In this document: positions 53,270-62,198 of the stretch, in pieces | Layout of the letters: the number at the start of each line of letters is the position of its first letter | How positions within the stretch are numbered: position 1 is the stretch's first letter | Source of the DNA: Algoriphagus sp. | GTDB taxonomy: Bacteria > Bacteroidota > Bacteroidia > Cytophagales > Cyclobacteriaceae | DNA: 64,000 nucleotides | Assembly (NCBI RefSeq): GCF_029254265.1 | Contig: NZ_JAQWXX010000110.1 | Span: 55,599-119,598, forward strand | Direction of reading: 5' to 3' | Position numbers and translations under genes: made by a program | The notes under the pieces: model-generated | Told to the model about the DNA's origin: nothing | Databases searched by the model: none | Seen by the model: the letters and a program-made list of their open reading frames with translations, nothing else

Positions 53270-53770
53270 GCATGAGTTTGTCTAAATCCTTCACTACTAG
53301 AGGTTTGCAACCTTGAATAGCTATCGCGAGGATTTTAAATCATATGCTCAGAAAGAAAATTCAGGAATTTCGAGTAGTACGAGTTCGATTTACTCATTTA
53401 AAAACCCCTGTCAACTCCCCAAAATCCAATACAGCTTCATGTTCAGGTAATAATCCCCCCAGCTGATTCTCCGCTTTTCGCAGACACCGAGTTGGTTTGA
53501 GTTGCAATTCTGGCATTAAATTCAAGGCTGAAAAATCAACAGCAACATTAAATTTTTGATTTTTTAATGTTACTGTTCAAAACAGACCTCAACGCCAAGG
53601 TCAGAAAAGCCCACTCACCTTAAAAAATTGGAATTTTAGGGTGAGTCCTATATCTCGCCCTGGAATCAGTGGTATGCAAATCAATTGTTTCTAAATTCTC
53701 AGTATCAACTGACAGGGAAAGCTTAAACGCCAATTCATTTTTTCCGACTTTTACGGACTAATCCACCTCA
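53270..53770. other. 501-bp intergenic region without a recognisable gene
   Basis: No ORF track entry lies in it. It contains GAATAGCTATCGCGAGGATT (near 53317), which resembles the REP-like phrases around the RAYT gene at 62 kb. It also contains AT-rich AAATTTTTGATTTTTTAATG and a TTAAAAAATTGGAATTTTAG block. It could hold decayed repeats. I see no convincing gene remnant. Confidence 0.5.
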
Positions 53771-54571
53771 ATGCCCCGAAAGAAAAAGAAACCCTCACTT
53801 TGGTTAGGAATTAGTTTGCTGTTCATCCTTTTAATCGGAGGGACAAGTTACTTGGTGTATTCCACTTGGAACAAGCTCCATAAACTTCCCTACTACGCCA
53901 ATCAACCACTTTCGGAGTTTGAAGATTTAAAGTTTGAATATGTTTTCCGGACACATATTGATGGGGTATTAGGGATCGATATTTCTCATTACCAAGGCCA
54001 GATAAATTGGAAACAGTTTGACAGAATACTTAAAGACCGTCCGATCGAATATTTTATTGTCCGAGCCACGATGGGCGATGATCTGGACAAGCTATTCGCC
54101 TCAAACTGGGAAGCATTGGATACGATGAGCATTGCAAGGGGTGCTTACCATTATTACCGCCCGAATCAGAGTAGCACTGAGCAAGCGGAGAATTTCATAA
54201 AGCAAGTCAAACTCAAAAAAGGGGATTTTCGTCCGATTCTGGATATTGAGAAGCAATCTTCCATCCAATCTAAAGAACGCCTTAGAGAAGGAATCCGAAA
54301 TTGGCTGACTATCGTGGAAAATCACTACGGTGTGAAACCGATCATCTATACCGGCGATGCATTTTTTGAGCATGTATTAGAAGGTCACGGATTTGAGGAT
54401 TACCCGCTTTGGGTAGCCAATTACAATCCTATCATGGAACCGAAAAGTGATTACTGGGTGATTTGGCAGTTTTCTGAAAAGGGAAGAATCAAAGGAATTC
54501 CTGAAAAAGTCGACCTGAATCTAATGCGAGGTGGTGAGAAGACCTTGAGGAGTTTGTTAATTGGGGAGTAG
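53771..54571 (+). CDS. GH25 lysozyme (muramidase) with N-terminal membrane anchor
   Basis: 266 aa. Basic residues and one hydrophobic helix (WLGISLLFILLIGGTSYLVYS) anchor it. The GH25 barrel starts at GVLGIDISHYQGQINW, continues with RGAYHYYRPNQS and RPILDIEKQ (the D-x-E catalytic pair), and ends with WVIWQFSEKGRIKGIP. It cleaves the MurNAc-GlcNAc bond of peptidoglycan, in the periplasm. Growth-related wall remodelling or prey lysis are both possible. It appears monocistronic. Confidence 0.93.
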   Translation: MPRKKKKPSLWLGISLLFILLIGGTSYLVYSTWNKLHKLPYYANQPLSEFEDLKFEYVFRTHIDGVLGIDISHYQGQINWKQFDRILKDRPIEYFIVRATMGDDLDKLFASNWEALDTMSIARGAYHYYRPNQSSTEQAENFIKQVKLKKGDFRPILDIEKQSSIQSKERLREGIRNWLTIVENHYGVKPIIYTGDAFFEHVLEGHGFEDYPLWVANYNPIMEPKSDYWVIWQFSEKGRIKGIPEKVDLNLMRGGEKTLRSLLIGE

Positions 54572-54890
54572 ATCAATGAGATTTTTTCTCCCGCGGAGGC
54601 GCAAAGGTTTTTTTGCCGCAAAGCATGCGAAGGGTCGTAAAAAATCTTGTGATCCCGCAAGATCATTTTCATGCATAATTGGACTGACTTAGAAAAACTG
54701 CGCCTTTGCGCCTTAGCGGGAGATAGTTATTTTGTATGAGGAAGATCTCTCGCAAAGCACGAAGAGGATTCTAATTTCGCGCTGCGTCACCTCGTCCCTT
54801 TGAAATTAAAGAATGAAATTTTCATAAGCTCTAATTCTGAAATTGGATTCCCCACCCAAAGCCATTAAATTCCAATTGGACCCGCGCATT
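54572..54890. repeat. intergenic element with long imperfect inverted repeat
   Basis: The left arm TCTCCCGCGGAGGCGCAAAG (from 54587) and the right arm ending CCTTAGCGGGAGA (54703-54723) are inverted copies with 19 of 21 positions equal. The interior holds further CGCAAAG-like phrases. The whole resembles dispersed 'GCGCCTTTGCG' intergenic repeats. No gene is visible. Confidence 0.7.
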
Positions 54891-56390
54891 ATGAAAAATC
54901 CATTTCTTCTCTTTGCCTTTCTATTTTTTGCTTCTTTTTCGGGGATTTCCCAAACCAAACAACCCAATATCCTCTTCCTTATCGCTGATGACTGGTCGTT
55001 TCCTCATGCTGGAGTGTATGGAGATCAGGTAGTTCGAACTCCGACTTTTGACCGATTGGCAGCCGAGGGAGCACTTTTCACGAATGCCTACACAGCTTCT
55101 CCTTCCTGCTCACCTTCCAGGGCTTCGATTTTACTTGGCAGATATCCGCATCAAAATGAGGCCGGAGGGAATCTCTGGTCGGAATTCCCAAATGCTAATC
55201 CAACCTATGTTCAAATCTTAGAAGCCGATGGCTATTTCACAGGCTCCACTCGCAAAGGTTGGGGACCTGGGGAGTATCAGGTCACTGGCTTTTCTCATAA
55301 TCCTGCAGGTAAGTCGTTTGAAGATTTTGAAGCTTTTTTGACTGAGAGACCTAAAGATCAACCTTTCACATTTTGGTTTGGGAGTACTGATCCACATCGG
55401 GAATATGTGCCAAATACCGGGATCCAGTCAGGAATGAAGCTACAGGATGTCAGGGTACCCGGTTTTTTCCCGGATAATGATTGCGTACGGAATGATATCC
55501 TAGATTACTATTTTGAGATCGAGCGCTTTGATCGGGAGTCTGGTCAACTCATAGCCATGTTACAAGAAATGGGCGAATTGGATAATACCATCATCGTCAT
55601 GACAAGTGATAATGGGATGCCTTTTCCTCGGGCTAAAGCAAACCTCTACGACTATGGTACTCGAATGCCACTAGCGATTCGCTGGCCGGAAAAAGTGAAA
55701 GCTGGAACGGTGGTAAATGAGTTTGTGAATTTTGTGGACTTTGCGCCAAGCTTTGTTGAAGCAGCAGGACTGGATCAAAAATCCATGTCGGGACAATCCC
55801 TCTGGGCACTTTTGGCAGGGGAAAAACAAGACCGAGCACAGGTTTATCTGGAGCGGGAGCGTCATGCCAACGTGCGGAAAGGTGACCTCAGCTATCCCAT
55901 GAGAGCGATCCGAAATCAAGACTACCTCTACATCTGGAATCCAATACCAGAGCGAAATCCAGCTGGAAACCCTACTGTACATCAATCAGTAGGACAATAT
56001 GGGGATGTGGACCATTCGATCACCAAGTTTCTAATCATGGAAATGGAAGGAAAAACAAAACCTGGACAACCTGATTTATTCCAACTCAGCTTTGGCCAAC
56101 GGCTCGAAGAAGAGCTTTATGATGTGAAAAATGATCCGTACCAACTAAAGAATCTTGCTTCCAAACCGGCATTTTCGACCATCAAAATTCAAATGAAAAC
56201 TGACTTGGTCAAATGGATGGCTGAAACCGGAGATCTTAGAGCTATGGATCCAAAATCGACCTATTGGGATGAAGTTCGATACACGCCAAATTACCAGATG
56301 AAGGATATCGATGTTCTGCAACAAATCGAGCAGTATAGAATTATCCCTCCATTTGGAAAATACGCGAAGGAGGGAATTCCGTGTAATTGA
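54891..56390 (+). CDS. secreted family S1 sulfatase
   Basis: The ATG at 54891 (the track uses an earlier TTG) gives MKNPFLLFAFLFF, a signal peptide, and 499 aa. The metal-binding start is NILFLIADDWSF. The formylglycine motif is C-S-P-S-R (SPSCSPSRASILLGRY), so the Cys is converted by the FGE-type enzyme. ASP-rich metal sites continue in VMTSDNGMPFPRAK. The C-terminal part (LYDVKNDPYQLKNLA) is typical. It resembles sulfamidase/heparan-type sulfatases in outline. It would remove sulfate from a marine glycan in the periplasm. It is convergent with another sulfatase gene. Confidence 0.93.
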   Translation: MKNPFLLFAFLFFASFSGISQTKQPNILFLIADDWSFPHAGVYGDQVVRTPTFDRLAAEGALFTNAYTASPSCSPSRASILLGRYPHQNEAGGNLWSEFPNANPTYVQILEADGYFTGSTRKGWGPGEYQVTGFSHNPAGKSFEDFEAFLTERPKDQPFTFWFGSTDPHREYVPNTGIQSGMKLQDVRVPGFFPDNDCVRNDILDYYFEIERFDRESGQLIAMLQEMGELDNTIIVMTSDNGMPFPRAKANLYDYGTRMPLAIRWPEKVKAGTVVNEFVNFVDFAPSFVEAAGLDQKSMSGQSLWALLAGEKQDRAQVYLERERHANVRKGDLSYPMRAIRNQDYLYIWNPIPERNPAGNPTVHQSVGQYGDVDHSITKFLIMEMEGKTKPGQPDLFQLSFGQRLEEELYDVKNDPYQLKNLASKPAFSTIKIQMKTDLVKWMAETGDLRAMDPKSTYWDEVRYTPNYQMKDIDVLQQIEQYRIIPPFGKYAKEGIPCN

Positions 56391-56404
56391 CTGGCTTTCT
56401 CCTT

Positions 56405-58045
56405 TTACTTTAAAACCATAGCTCCTCCATTTGGCTCATAACCTATTCGATGCACGTTCACATAAAGCGAGTCTCCTCTGACTGCTTCGAAAGGTCCTAC
56501 ATACACTGACCATGTATCATTGGTAGATTTACGATACCCGATAGAGGCTCCCGGCATGTCGACATTAATGCTCACTTTCCCAACATTAAAAGCAATCTCG
56601 GGCGCTGCTGTAATCGGTGGCGTATCTTTTCCTCCCCACCAGTTTCTAACCATTTCCTGCTCATTCATAGCTCCCAGATCTGGATAGTCCAAAAGCCACT
56701 GCTCATGGGCAGCTCGAAGTTCGGTGAGTTTCTCGGCATATTCTGGATCGGCGACCAGGTTATTGAATTCGTAAGGATCGACAGAGGTATCGTAGAGTTC
56801 TTCGGTTGGTTTATTTGGAGCAAACCATCTTGATTGATTGGCATCGAGTTTACCAGCTTTATTCAACTCCAGCAGATAGATCATCAAAGGATTGTTGAGA
56901 CGATACTGGATATTCTGATAGTTGGGTTTCTCAGGCATGTAGTTTCGGATGTATTTGAATCGGCCATCTGAGACCGCTCTTACCCGATCGTATTCTGAGT
57001 CCATGCGATCACGGGCCGCATAGATGTATTTTCTTGGATCAGCTTTTTGCACTCCGAGGAAAGCTTGGCCCTGCATACTCTTAGGCACCTCCACTCCCGC
57101 CAGCGAAAGAACTGTCGGTGCAAAATCCACAAAGCTGACCAATTCATCTAATTGCCCTCCCTTTTCGAAAAACGGGGCTTTGATGATCAATGGAACTTTC
57201 AATCCCCGGTCATAAAGTTCCCGCTTGGCATAAGGCATTCCATCGCCATGATCTCCATAGAAAAAGATGATCGTATTCTCATACAATCCATCATCTTTCA
57301 ATTGCTGTATGATCTCTCCGGCCTGCATATCCATTCGCATCGCATTGGTGATAAATCTCGCCATCACCGCCCGGCTGATCGAATCATCCGGATAATAAGG
57401 AGGAATGAAAACATCTGCCGGATCCACTAATAGGGGTTCATCTGCACGTGCCCAAACCTGAGATTCATGAGAAATATTCAAATTGAAAATTGAGAAAAAG
57501 GGCTGGTTTGAATCTTTCCGATTTCGCCAATGTGCTTTGTTGCTGCTCTCATCCCACATGGTCACTGGACCTTTAAACTGATAATCCTCCTTGGAATTAT
57601 TACTGGTATAGTAACCAGCCATCCGAAGCAGTTCGGGGTAAGTTTTCATATCAGCTGGGATCACTGCGGAATAGGACTTGTGCCCCGGAGGATAGGCGTC
57701 GAGTGCATTCTGTGACATGCCCAGCGTACGCATATTATGACCCCCAACCGCAGTCTGATAAGCTCCTGTAATCAATGCTGCGCGACTCGGTGCGCAGACT
57801 CCTGCCGTAGAATAGGCATGCGAATAAATCACCCCATCAGCAGCCAAGGAATCTAGGAAGGGAGTTTTCCCTCCTGTACCTCCATAGATCCCCAAATGCT
57901 GCGGAGAAAGATCTTCGGCTACGATCCAAACTATATTGGGTTGTTCTGGATAGGTGATTGTAGCACTTACATCCTCTTGAGGTACTTTGCAGGCAAAACT
58001 TACCAAAAGGATAAAAAAGGAGATTTTAATCAGGCTTGGGTTCAT
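56405..58045 (-). CDS. family S1 sulfatase lipoprotein
   Basis: 546 aa with SPII-like signal (VSFAC). The start NIVWIVAEDLSPQHLGIYGG is the metal site, and GVCAPSRAALITG carries the formylglycine Cys (C-A-P-S-R). YGDHGDGMPYAKRELYDRG and LYDTSVDPYEFNNLV are conserved later segments. An extra C-terminal beta segment of about 70 residues (PGASIGYRKSTNDTWSVYVG) resembles a chitobiase-like or Ig-like add-on. It lies 15 bp from the convergent sulfatase. The two enzymes differ, so they may act on different sulfate positions of one glycan. Confidence 0.93.
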   Translation of the reverse strand: MNPSLIKISFFILLVSFACKVPQEDVSATITYPEQPNIVWIVAEDLSPQHLGIYGGTGGKTPFLDSLAADGVIYSHAYSTAGVCAPSRAALITGAYQTAVGGHNMRTLGMSQNALDAYPPGHKSYSAVIPADMKTYPELLRMAGYYTSNNSKEDYQFKGPVTMWDESSNKAHWRNRKDSNQPFFSIFNLNISHESQVWARADEPLLVDPADVFIPPYYPDDSISRAVMARFITNAMRMDMQAGEIIQQLKDDGLYENTIIFFYGDHGDGMPYAKRELYDRGLKVPLIIKAPFFEKGGQLDELVSFVDFAPTVLSLAGVEVPKSMQGQAFLGVQKADPRKYIYAARDRMDSEYDRVRAVSDGRFKYIRNYMPEKPNYQNIQYRLNNPLMIYLLELNKAGKLDANQSRWFAPNKPTEELYDTSVDPYEFNNLVADPEYAEKLTELRAAHEQWLLDYPDLGAMNEQEMVRNWWGGKDTPPITAAPEIAFNVGKVSINVDMPGASIGYRKSTNDTWSVYVGPFEAVRGDSLYVNVHRIGYEPNGGAMVLK

Positions 58046-58335
58046 GGTATCGAATTTTCAAAGCAAATAATTTAGCATCTTTTGCCCTATTTCCAACACA
58101 AAACTTTGAATTATAGCGAATTCTAAATCTCATTTCATTAACCTCCAACAAGCACTTAATTCAAATTATTTTTTAAGTCAGCCACTTTTTGAAGTTTAAA
58201 AATGGAAAGTATTCCATTGAGAATTTTCTGTGAAGCTAAAAATATACTTGCGATCAAATGGATAATCTCAGTTGATTTATTTGGCTTTCAAGTCCTTGCG
58301 CACTAAATTATAGTGTTTATTTCCAATATCGCTAC

Positions 58336-59850
58336 ATGGCCACTTTTGACCCAATTAACCGCAGAGAATTTATGGCTTCAGCAGCTGCCTTTGCTGCATC
58401 TTTTACCATAGTTCCATCCAATGTAATCGCAGGTTTAGGTAAAATCCCTCCTTCGGATCAAATCACCGTTGCCAATATCGGCTGCGGCACTCAGGGTCTT
58501 CGGGAAATGGGAGAATTGCTTCAAAACCCAAAAGTACGTGTAGTGGCAGTATGCGACTCAAATAAATTTTCTACCGACTACTTCGACTGGTCGCCTTATG
58601 GTATCCGAAATGACATTCGAAAAACCCTGGGAGATGATACTTGGTGGGAGGGAAAACTAGGTATTCCGGGCGGAAGGGATATCGGACAAGAATATGTGGA
58701 GAAATACTACGGCAAAAACAAACCTTCCGGAAGGTATAAAGGCTGTGAAAGCTATGAAGACTATCGGGAACTTTTTGCAAAAGAAAATGGAATCGATGCG
58801 GTAAAAATCATGACTCCTGATCATACGCATGCATCTATTGCTATTGCAGCGATGAACAAGGGAATCCATGTGGTGACGCATAAACCAATCTCCAATCGCT
58901 TGCTTGAAGGAAGAAAAGTAATTGAAAAAGCCAAAACCTCAGGAGCTATCACACACCTGCTTGCTTGGTCAGATCGACCCGAATACCGACAGATCAAAGC
59001 TTGGATGGACGCAGGATTGATTGGGGAACTGAAAGAAATTCACAACTGGTCTTACCGACCGGTTTGGCAGCAGTGGACCAAAAGACCCTCTCCGGCAATG
59101 CCCATTCCAGAAGGATTTAATTGGAATCTTTGGCTCGGTCCTATCCCGGATATGCCCTATCATAAAAACTACACACACAATGTATTCCGTGGCTGGTACG
59201 ATTTCGGCGGCGGTTCGGTGGCAGATATGGGACACTACAGTCTTTTTCCACTTTTCGAAACCTTGGGAATCAACAAATCGCCTTTAGCAGCAAAAGCTTT
59301 TGGCACGACCACCCGAGAGGAAGTCAACCAAGTTTACCAATGGGTGGACAATAATGTGGCCTTCCCCGCAAGTTGCACCATCAAATGGAATTTCCCAGCG
59401 CAGTCTACCCTTCCGGCCTTTGACCTATTCTGGTATGATGGCGGAATGAAGCCTTTTGCTCCAGAGGAATTGGAACGGGATGGAAAGGACACCCCAGATG
59501 AAGGCTTGATGCTTGTCGGTACCAAAGGAAAAATTCTGGGTGGATTCCGGGGTGAAAATCCAGTTCTTTTACCTGAAAGTACGATGATGACCGGACGGGA
59601 TTCTGAACGTATCAATTCCAGAGAAGTCGAACGGAATACTTCAAGCTGGGTGGATGCAATTCTGGAAGGAAAGCAAACACCGGGAAGTTTTATCCGGGCT
59701 CAGACCATCACTGATACAATCAATCTGGGAGCTGTGGCTTTGCGGGCTAAATCAAAAATCAATTTTGATGTAAACTCACTCCAAATTACCAACAACGAAA
59801 AAGCCAACGAATATCTGACTCGGGAATACCGCTCGGGATGGGAGATTTGA
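58336..59850 (+). CDS. Tat-exported Gfo/Idh/MocA family oxidoreductase
   Basis: 504 aa. A Tat signal (NRREFMASAAAFAASF) precedes the NAD-binding domain (ITVANIGCGTQGLREM). The substrate region has VKIMTPDHTHASIAIAAMNK and VVTHKPISNRLLEG, where the Lys-Pro pair is conserved. The C-terminal half is long, with WYDFGGGSVADMGHYSLFPL. Exported members of this family use tightly bound NAD and act on sugars or glycosides in the periplasm. The neighbouring Tat-exported TIM-barrel protein fits sugar oxidation, isomerisation or glycoside cleavage by an oxidative route. The pathway is inferred. Confidence 0.9.
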   Translation: MATFDPINRREFMASAAAFAASFTIVPSNVIAGLGKIPPSDQITVANIGCGTQGLREMGELLQNPKVRVVAVCDSNKFSTDYFDWSPYGIRNDIRKTLGDDTWWEGKLGIPGGRDIGQEYVEKYYGKNKPSGRYKGCESYEDYRELFAKENGIDAVKIMTPDHTHASIAIAAMNKGIHVVTHKPISNRLLEGRKVIEKAKTSGAITHLLAWSDRPEYRQIKAWMDAGLIGELKEIHNWSYRPVWQQWTKRPSPAMPIPEGFNWNLWLGPIPDMPYHKNYTHNVFRGWYDFGGGSVADMGHYSLFPLFETLGINKSPLAAKAFGTTTREEVNQVYQWVDNNVAFPASCTIKWNFPAQSTLPAFDLFWYDGGMKPFAPEELERDGKDTPDEGLMLVGTKGKILGGFRGENPVLLPESTMMTGRDSERINSREVERNTSSWVDAILEGKQTPGSFIRAQTITDTINLGAVALRAKSKINFDVNSLQITNNEKANEYLTREYRSGWEI

Positions 59851-59987
59851 GAAAAAAGAAACAGAAGACCAATGTGTGTACAGATATCTGAAAACAGATA
59901 CCCAACAACAGAAACTAGAAAAAGGAGATAATAGCACAGAAATAATGACTTATACTTAAATTTTTAAACCATTCAAAACTAAGTAAT

Positions 59988-60941
59988 ATGAAAAACAGAA
60001 GAGAATTTTTAAAATCAACCGGACTTGCTGCAGCAGCTATTGGCCTTGGTTTACCGAATTTTGCAATGGCAAAACGTCCTGCTGACGAATTATTCAAAAT
60101 TTCTCTGGCAGAATGGTCACTCAATCGAGTGCTTTTTGCGGGAAGAATGGACCATCTGGACTTTGCGAAGCTTGCAAAAAAAGCAAATATCGATGCAGTG
60201 GAATATGTCAATCAATTTTTCAAGGATAAGGCCAAAGACATGGCCTATCTGAAAGAAATGAAAACCCGAGCAGACGGGGAAGGTGTCACCTCTGTCCTGA
60301 TTATGTGTGATGGGGAAGGAATGCTCGGTGCTGCGACTTCTGAGGGAAGAAAGCAAACCGTAGAAAATCACAAAAAATGGGTGGAAGCTGCCAAATTCTT
60401 AGGCTGTCATTCTATCCGTGTGAATTCCTACACCGCAGTGCCTTACTCTACGGATAAAGAAGCAGAGCAAGAAGCTATCAATGTGTGCAGCTCTGGTCTC
60501 CGACAACTCTGTGAATTCGCCGATGATTTTGATATCAATGTCCTCATCGAAAACCATGGCGGATTCTCCAGTAATGGCAAGTGGCTGGCTGAGATGATCC
60601 GACAGACCGCACATCCGCGGGCGGGTACTTTGCCTGATTTTGGAAACTTCCGCATGAACACTGAAGGGGATAAGATTTTTAGCTACGATTCCTATCGAGG
60701 GGTAGACGAGCTGATGCCTTATGCCAAAGGTGTAAGCCTCAAGCCAACCGTTTGGGATGATCGAGGCAATGAGACGCAGTTGGATTATACCCGAATGATG
60801 AAGATTGTCCTCTCGCACAGCTTCAACGGCTACGTAGGCATCGAACATGGCACTGATGGTCGTGAGTGGGAAAGCATCGAAGAGATCCGTGTCAATCTAG
60901 ATCAGGTGAGAAGAACGCTGACGAATGAGAAGAAAGGATAA
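59988..60941 (+). CDS. Tat-exported sugar isomerase/epimerase-like TIM-barrel protein
   Basis: 317 aa. A Tat signal (KNRREFLKSTGLAAAAIGLG) precedes an AP-endonuclease-2/xylose-isomerase-like barrel: FKISLAEWSLNRVLFAG, CHSIRVNSYTAVPYS, NVLIENHGGFSSNGKW (metal Glu/His), GTLPDFGNF (metal Asp) and GYVGIEHGTDG (metal Glu). The family includes hydroxypyruvate isomerases and 3-keto-sugar isomerases. It lies 137 bp after the oxidoreductase and shares its export route, so the two probably act on the same substrate. A terminator follows. Confidence 0.88.
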   Translation: MKNRREFLKSTGLAAAAIGLGLPNFAMAKRPADELFKISLAEWSLNRVLFAGRMDHLDFAKLAKKANIDAVEYVNQFFKDKAKDMAYLKEMKTRADGEGVTSVLIMCDGEGMLGAATSEGRKQTVENHKKWVEAAKFLGCHSIRVNSYTAVPYSTDKEAEQEAINVCSSGLRQLCEFADDFDINVLIENHGGFSSNGKWLAEMIRQTAHPRAGTLPDFGNFRMNTEGDKIFSYDSYRGVDELMPYAKGVSLKPTVWDDRGNETQLDYTRMMKIVLSHSFNGYVGIEHGTDGREWESIEEIRVNLDQVRRTLTNEKKG

Positions 60942-60950
60942 AATGAGAAA

Positions 60951-60974
60951 GGCTGCCGATTGGCAGCCTTTTTT
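60951..60974. terminator. intrinsic terminator after the isomerase-like gene
   Basis: GGCTGCC-gatt-GGCAGCC, a perfect 7-bp stem followed by T6. It sits between two convergent genes. Confidence 0.9.
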
Positions 60975-60991
60975 GTGATTAGAATAGTCGG

Positions 60992-61708
60992 TTAGAATGA
61001 GTAGCGATAGCCAAGTTGGGCTGAGAAGTAATTGCCATTGAATATATGTTGATTCTGAAAGGTTTGATCCTCGAATACTATTCTATCCAAATTCACGACG
61101 AGGGCAGGCTGACTTAAGTTTATGCCCCACTCGCAAGAAAATGTAATTCTGGAGGACTCTGTGAGATCGTAGAATATTCCACCTTCAGGTTTAAAGTGAA
61201 AGGTAAATTCCTGGATTTCTTCATTGCCATATAATAAGACAGGTATTCTTTGACCTCCTCCAGGAAGTCTAACTGTCTGCCATATTCCAGTATAGATCTC
61301 TTCATTTTGATTAGTCTGAGTTAGATGGAATCCTACGGCAAGACTTAGACCAAGTTTGGGTCGTACGTAAAAGTCTTTCTGAATTTTAGGGCCGATTGAC
61401 CAAAAATTAGCACGGGTACCGACTTTATTTTCTTCGTCCAATGGCAAAAAAGTATACCCTAAAAGAAACCTGTAGATATCGGTTTCCAAACCAATACTAA
61501 AGTTATTTTTTAGTTTTCTTAAAACACCAAAACTCACAAATCTGTGACTATTTGTGCTTAGTGTCAAATCCGAATAATTGCCAGTAGTACTAATGTTTGT
61601 ATTTCCCGTGCCTACCTTTGCTTCGATTACCCAATTTTTCTGTCCAAATGAAAGTTCAGTTGAAGCTAGCCAAATAATTCCAAGTAGAAATAATTTCAAG
61701 GTTTTCAT
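60992..61708 (-). CDS. predicted outer-membrane beta-barrel protein
   Basis: 238 aa with signal peptide (MKTLKLFLLGIIWLASTELSFGQ). The body has alternating strands (NFSIGLETDIYRFLLGY, KLGLSLAVGFHLTQTNQNEE) and ends AQLGYRYSF with the aromatic C-terminal residue of barrels. I recognise no named family. It is 1 bp downstream of a 45-aa ORF and so probably shares its transcript. Confidence 0.78.
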   Translation of the reverse strand: MKTLKLFLLGIIWLASTELSFGQKNWVIEAKVGTGNTNISTTGNYSDLTLSTNSHRFVSFGVLRKLKNNFSIGLETDIYRFLLGYTFLPLDEENKVGTRANFWSIGPKIQKDFYVRPKLGLSLAVGFHLTQTNQNEEIYTGIWQTVRLPGGGQRIPVLLYGNEEIQEFTFHFKPEGGIFYDLTESSRITFSCEWGINLSQPALVVNLDRIVFEDQTFQNQHIFNGNYFSAQLGYRYSF

Positions 61709-61709
61709 A

Positions 61710-61847
61710 TCAGTATTCTTTATCGATTTGTTTTAAATTAAACTGCCAAAATTGACTACTCAGAGTATAATCATTAGTCGAATAACTACCCCCCCAGATT
61801 GTGATCGCAGCTAAGGCTGCTTTTGATAAAAACGATTTCTTTTTCAT
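61710..61847 (-). CDS. small peptide, 45 aa, preceding the beta-barrel gene
   Basis: This is absent from the track. On the minus strand ATG (61847) opens MKKKSFLSKAALAAITIWGG and continues STNDYTLSSQFWQ to TGA (61710-61712), one base before the barrel ATG. It has a basic start, a short hydrophobic stretch and a Gly-Gly, then a polar Tyr/Trp/Gln-rich tail. It could be a leader peptide with a GG cleavage site or a coupling ORF. The stretch of seven G at codons 18-20 is a possible slippage site. No family is recognised. Confidence 0.5.
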   Translation of the reverse strand: MKKKSFLSKAALAAITIWGGSYSTNDYTLSSQFWQFNLKQIDKEY

Positions 61848-61891
61848 AGTTTGGTTTGGTTTATTGTTATGAAAATTAGAAAGAAAGAAAC

Positions 61892-61927
61892 CCTCAAAAA
61901 ATACCCAGTATTGGGTATTTTTTGAGG
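61892..61927. promoter_or_regulatory. perfect 16-bp inverted repeat
   Basis: CCTCAAAAAATACCCA-gtat-TGGGTATTTTTTGAGG. It lies 45 bp upstream of the small peptide start and downstream of the RAYT gene on the same strand. It can act as a terminator for the RAYT transcript or as an operator for the peptide/barrel genes. Confidence 0.7.
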
Positions 61928-62033
61928 ATTTTAAGCCTATTTTTTGATTTTTTAGTGTTTTTCGAATCTACTAGCGACGAAATGGGTCGGAAGAAATCTG
62001 GAAGATGGTTCCTAGTCCCGACAGCCACGGGAA

Positions 62034-62181
62034 GTAATCTTCTGACTCAAATTCTAACCTTTAATGATCAGTTTTTTCGGATTAAAAATCCTGCGATCTA
62101 GGTTCAGGATTGACGCTCTTCGAGTCCCGATAACTATCGCGGATGTAATCTCGAAGCTTGATCCGAAGATTTGTAATCTTC
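62034..62181. repeat. REP-like repeat block, left of the RAYT gene
   Basis: It contains a 77-bp block (62034-62110) and a 71-bp block (62111-62181). The 71-bp block starts TGACGCTCTTCGAG and includes CCCGATAACTATCGCGG. The same 71 bp recur without a mismatch at 62845-62915 and the 77-bp block recurs with changes at 62907-62983. Hairpin-forming parts include AAATCCTGCGATC...AGGATT. A diverged piece precedes it at about 62012-62040. Confidence 0.85.
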
Positions 62182-62198
62182 AAAAGGAACATCACCTT

